Source: Thermoleophilia bacterium (lineage in GTDB: Bacteria; Actinomycetota; Thermoleophilia; Gaiellales; SKUG01). From it: a stretch of 7,417 nt of DNA. The stretch lies in contig JAGQUL010000269.1 of assembly GCA_020438525.1 (NCBI GenBank), forward strand, positions 1 to 7,417. The letters run 5' to 3'. Position numbers and translations under genes: made by a program. Below are positions 5,947 through 7,417 of the stretch, piece after piece (position 1 is the stretch's first letter; each line of letters starts with the position of its first letter). The notes below the pieces were generated by a model. The model was not told the origin of the DNA, made no database searches, and was given only the letters and a program-made list of their open reading frames with translations.

Positions 5947-7095
5947 TCAGCCGCCGCCGTACGCGCTGACGGGCAGCTCGATCACGCGATCGGTGTCGTC
6001 GGGGTAGCGCACCGTCGCCTCGAGCTGCTCGAGCCGCGGGAGCGCTCCCGGCCAGCGCTCGAGCAGGTGCTGCTCGACCTCGGCGGGCGACTCGAACTGC
6101 ATGAGCTCGCGCCGCGCGGACTTGCCGAACGCCGTGCCGCGCAGGTACCAGCCGTAGAACTTGCGAAGGAACCCGGTCGCGCGCTGCTCGCCCATCTCGC
6201 GCACCACCTCGCGTACGAACCGCACGAGCTCCGCGACCCGCTCCTCGGGCTCGGGCTCGACGGTCGTACCCGTCGACAGGTCGCGCACGGCCCACGGATT
6301 GCCCTGGGCTGCGCGACCGATCATCACGCCGGCGCAGCCGGTGAGCGCCATCACCGCCTCCGCCCGCACCCGATCGGTGATGTCGCCCGATGCGAACACG
6401 GGGACGTCGACCAGCTCCACGAGTCGAGCGGTGAGTGCATGGTCCGCGAACCCCGTGTACATCTGCGAGGCGCTGCGAGGGTGGATGGTGAGCGCCGACG
6501 CGCCGGCCTCCTCCACGAGCCGCGGCCCGAGCGTCTCGAAGTCCATCGACCCGTTCTTCATGCCGCGACGTATCTTCACGGTGACGGGCAGGTCGGTCGC
6601 CTCGGCACACGCCTTCGCCACGGCCACCGCCGTGTCGGGGTCGTCGAGCAGCGCACAGCCGGCACCGGTCTTCGAGACCTTCTTCACCGGGCAGCCCATG
6701 TTGATGTCGATCATGTCCGCGCCGGCTTCCTTCACCTGCTGCGCGGCATCGCGCATCAGCACGGGATCGGTGCCGAACAGCTGGACGGCGATCGGGTGCT
6801 CGTCGGTGGCGATCCGCAGGTAGTCGCGCGTGCGCTCGTTGGCGTAGTGCAGGCCGCTGATCGACACCATCTCGGTGAACACGACGCTCGCACCGAACCG
6901 TCGCCCCTGCCGCCGGAACGCCTGCACGCTCACCCCGGCCATCGGCGCAAGCGCGACGCGGCCCTCGATCCGCACCGGCGTGGTGCCGGGCCGCCCGATC
7001 GTGAACGGGGCGGCGAGGTCGATCGGGGCAGGGTCGTCGCCGAGCAGCTCGAGGAACGAGGTGCCGGTCAGGTCGATGGGGCGCGAGTCGCTCAC
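5947..7095 (-). CDS. dus: tRNA-dihydrouridine synthase, DusB-like
   Basis: This flavoenzyme reduces specific uridines in tRNA to dihydrouridine using FMN and NADPH in the cytosol. The 382-residue product shows the family's TIM-barrel signatures in order: [10 protein letters not shown] (47-56, FMN binding), the catalytic Cys135 in [17 protein letters not shown] (145-150), VKIRRG with FMN-contacting Lys174, IHPRS with His205, ASGDI (235-239), and [12 protein letters not shown] (257-268). The C-terminal helical RNA-binding domain covers about 285-350 ([10 protein letters not shown]). The start is GTG at 7095; no other usual start codon occurs in frame before the upstream TAG, and no ribosome binding site is evident. 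Relative to the usual ~320-350 residues there are about 35 extra at the N-terminus ([18 protein letters not shown]), so a later start cannot be excluded. Canonical NGDI reads SGDI here. It is divergent from greA and upstream of the small membrane gene. The Dus family is certain; the DusB subgroup is likely. Confidence 0.95.
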   Translation of the reverse strand: MSDSRPIDLTGTSFLELLGDDPAPIDLAAPFTIGRPGTTPVRIEGRVALAPMAGVSVQAFRRQGRRFGASVVFTEMVSISGLHYANERTRDYLRIATDEHPIAVQLFGTDPVLMRDAAQQVKEAGADMIDINMGCPVKKVSKTGAGCALLDDPDTAVAVAKACAEATDLPVTVKIRRGMKNGSMDFETLGPRLVEEAGASALTIHPRSASQMYTGFADHALTARLVELVDVPVFASGDITDRVRAEAVMALTGCAGVMIGRAAQGNPWAVRDLSTGTTVEPEPEERVAELVRFVREVVREMGEQRATGFLRKFYGWYLRGTAFGKSARRELMQFESPAEVEQHLLERWPGALPRLEQLEATVRYPDDTDRVIELPVSAYGGG

Positions 7096-7139
7096 GTGCA
7101 GGGGTTTCGTGTCGTCGGCGGCGAGGGAAAGGGGGCGTG

Positions 7140-7171
7140 TTGCTGCAGGAATCCGGGGCGTGCCCTAGAGT
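7140..7171 (+). promoter_or_regulatory. Possible greA promoter
   Basis: TAGAGT (7166-7171) fits the TANNNT -10 consensus and is one of few AT-containing hexamers in this 167-base divergent gap. TTGCTG (7140-7145) could serve as a -35 box, but the 20-base spacing is longer than ideal. Transcription would start near 7178, giving a greA leader of about 85 bases. Confidence 0.35.
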
Positions 7172-7182
7172 CCTGCGCCATC

Positions 7183-7287
7183 ATGGTACCGCGCATCGGT
7201 CGCGGCGCGCCGCGCGCACAGGGCGCTGCAGGCAGACGCCGGGTGCTGGAAGGGGAGCTTCGATGGACACGCGAGAGACGCTCGTGA
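7183..7287 (+). other. Candidate upstream ORF in the greA leader
   Basis: An ATG at 7183, within a few bases of the predicted transcription start, opens a 34-codon frame rich in arginine (10 Arg). It ends at TGA 7285-7287, overlapping the greA start by 25 bases in another frame. It could be a regulatory leader peptide read from a nearly leaderless start, or simply an open frame of the kind GC-rich DNA produces by chance. There is no homology or ribosome binding site to support it. Confidence 0.2.
7251..7257 (+). promoter_or_regulatory. greA ribosome binding site
   Basis: AGGGGAG lies five bases upstream of ATG 7263 and is the clearest Shine-Dalgarno sequence in the window. It fixes the greA start. 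It contrasts with the apparently leaderless or weak starts of the other genes. Confidence 0.75.
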
Positions 7288-7417
7288 CGCAGGCAGGCCT
7301 GGAGAAGCTGCAGGCCGAGTACGAGGAATTGACCAAGGTCAAGCGCGCCGAGGTCGCCGAGCGCATCAAGATCGCGCGCGAGTACGGCGACATCAGCGAG
7401 AACGCCGAGTACGACGA
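7263..7417 (+). CDS. greA: Transcription elongation factor GreA, N-terminal part (3' end outside window)
   Basis: GreA enters the RNA polymerase secondary channel and stimulates cleavage of backtracked transcripts, rescuing stalled elongation complexes. The 51 codons present encode most of the first helix and the tip of the N-terminal coiled coil: [45 protein letters not shown]. The acidic tip, Asp43 and Glu46 in [10 protein letters not shown], matches E. coli Asp41 and Glu44, which coordinate the catalytic magnesium. The strong ribosome binding site five bases upstream and the position of homology support ATG 7263. The C-terminal domain lies beyond the window. Expression would be driven from the divergent gap shared with dus. 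Confidence 0.95.
   Translation, partial: MDTRETLVTQAGLEKLQAEYEELTKVKRAEVAERIKIAREYGDISENAEYD

Noticed and set aside
7187..7192. Minus-strand TACCAT as a -10 box for dus
   Set aside because: It fits TANNNT, but there is no supporting -35 and it lies about 90 bases from the GTG; too weak to list as a feature.
5884..7287. A 467-codon open frame on the plus strand opposite dus
   Set aside because: The minus strand encodes an intact Dus with all family motifs; the plus-strand translation is Arg/His/Leu-rich and shows no domain.

Overview
The window is a high-GC bacterial chromosome segment, most likely from an actinomycete-type bacterium (phylum Actinomycetota). Three things point there: the strong G/C preference at third codon positions, a DUF2469 protein (a family largely confined to Actinobacteria), and at least one gene that appears to be transcribed without a 5' leader. 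A deep branch such as Acidimicrobiia or Thermoleophilia is plausible, but the sequence alone does not settle it. Coding density is very high. No tRNA, rRNA, CRISPR array, insertion sequence or integrase is visible.

Layout: (1) 1-1394, plus strand: the 3' part of ftsH (membrane AAA+ zinc protease), whose stop overlaps the start of a folB-like dihydroneopterin aldolase gene (ATGA). A hairpin followed by TTTT right after folB probably ends this unit. (2) 1485-1955, plus: a DUF2469 protein with an acidic, Gly-rich tail, preceded by a -10-like hexamer placed for leaderless transcription. (3) 2076-5359, plus: a two-gene unit with an 8-nt gap. The first gene encodes a secreted, membrane-anchored protein with an Ig/FN3-like ectodomain. 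The second encodes a membrane diguanylate cyclase (periplasmic sensor, HAMP, GAF, GGEEF). (4) 5360-7095, minus strand: a DusB-like tRNA-dihydrouridine synthase, then a small unrecognised glycine-zipper membrane protein. The stop codon of the small gene directly abuts that of the diguanylate cyclase. (5) 7263-7417, plus: the start of greA, divergent from dus, with a leader of about 85 nt.

Most genes are housekeeping: membrane proteolysis, folate synthesis, tRNA modification and transcript cleavage. The less ordinary content is the ectodomain protein/diguanylate cyclase pair, which may form a cell-surface c-di-GMP signalling module; the FolB, in which the catalytic tyrosine is replaced by phenylalanine while the other active-site residues are kept; and the small glycine-zipper protein. 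No clearly new defence or mobile system was found.
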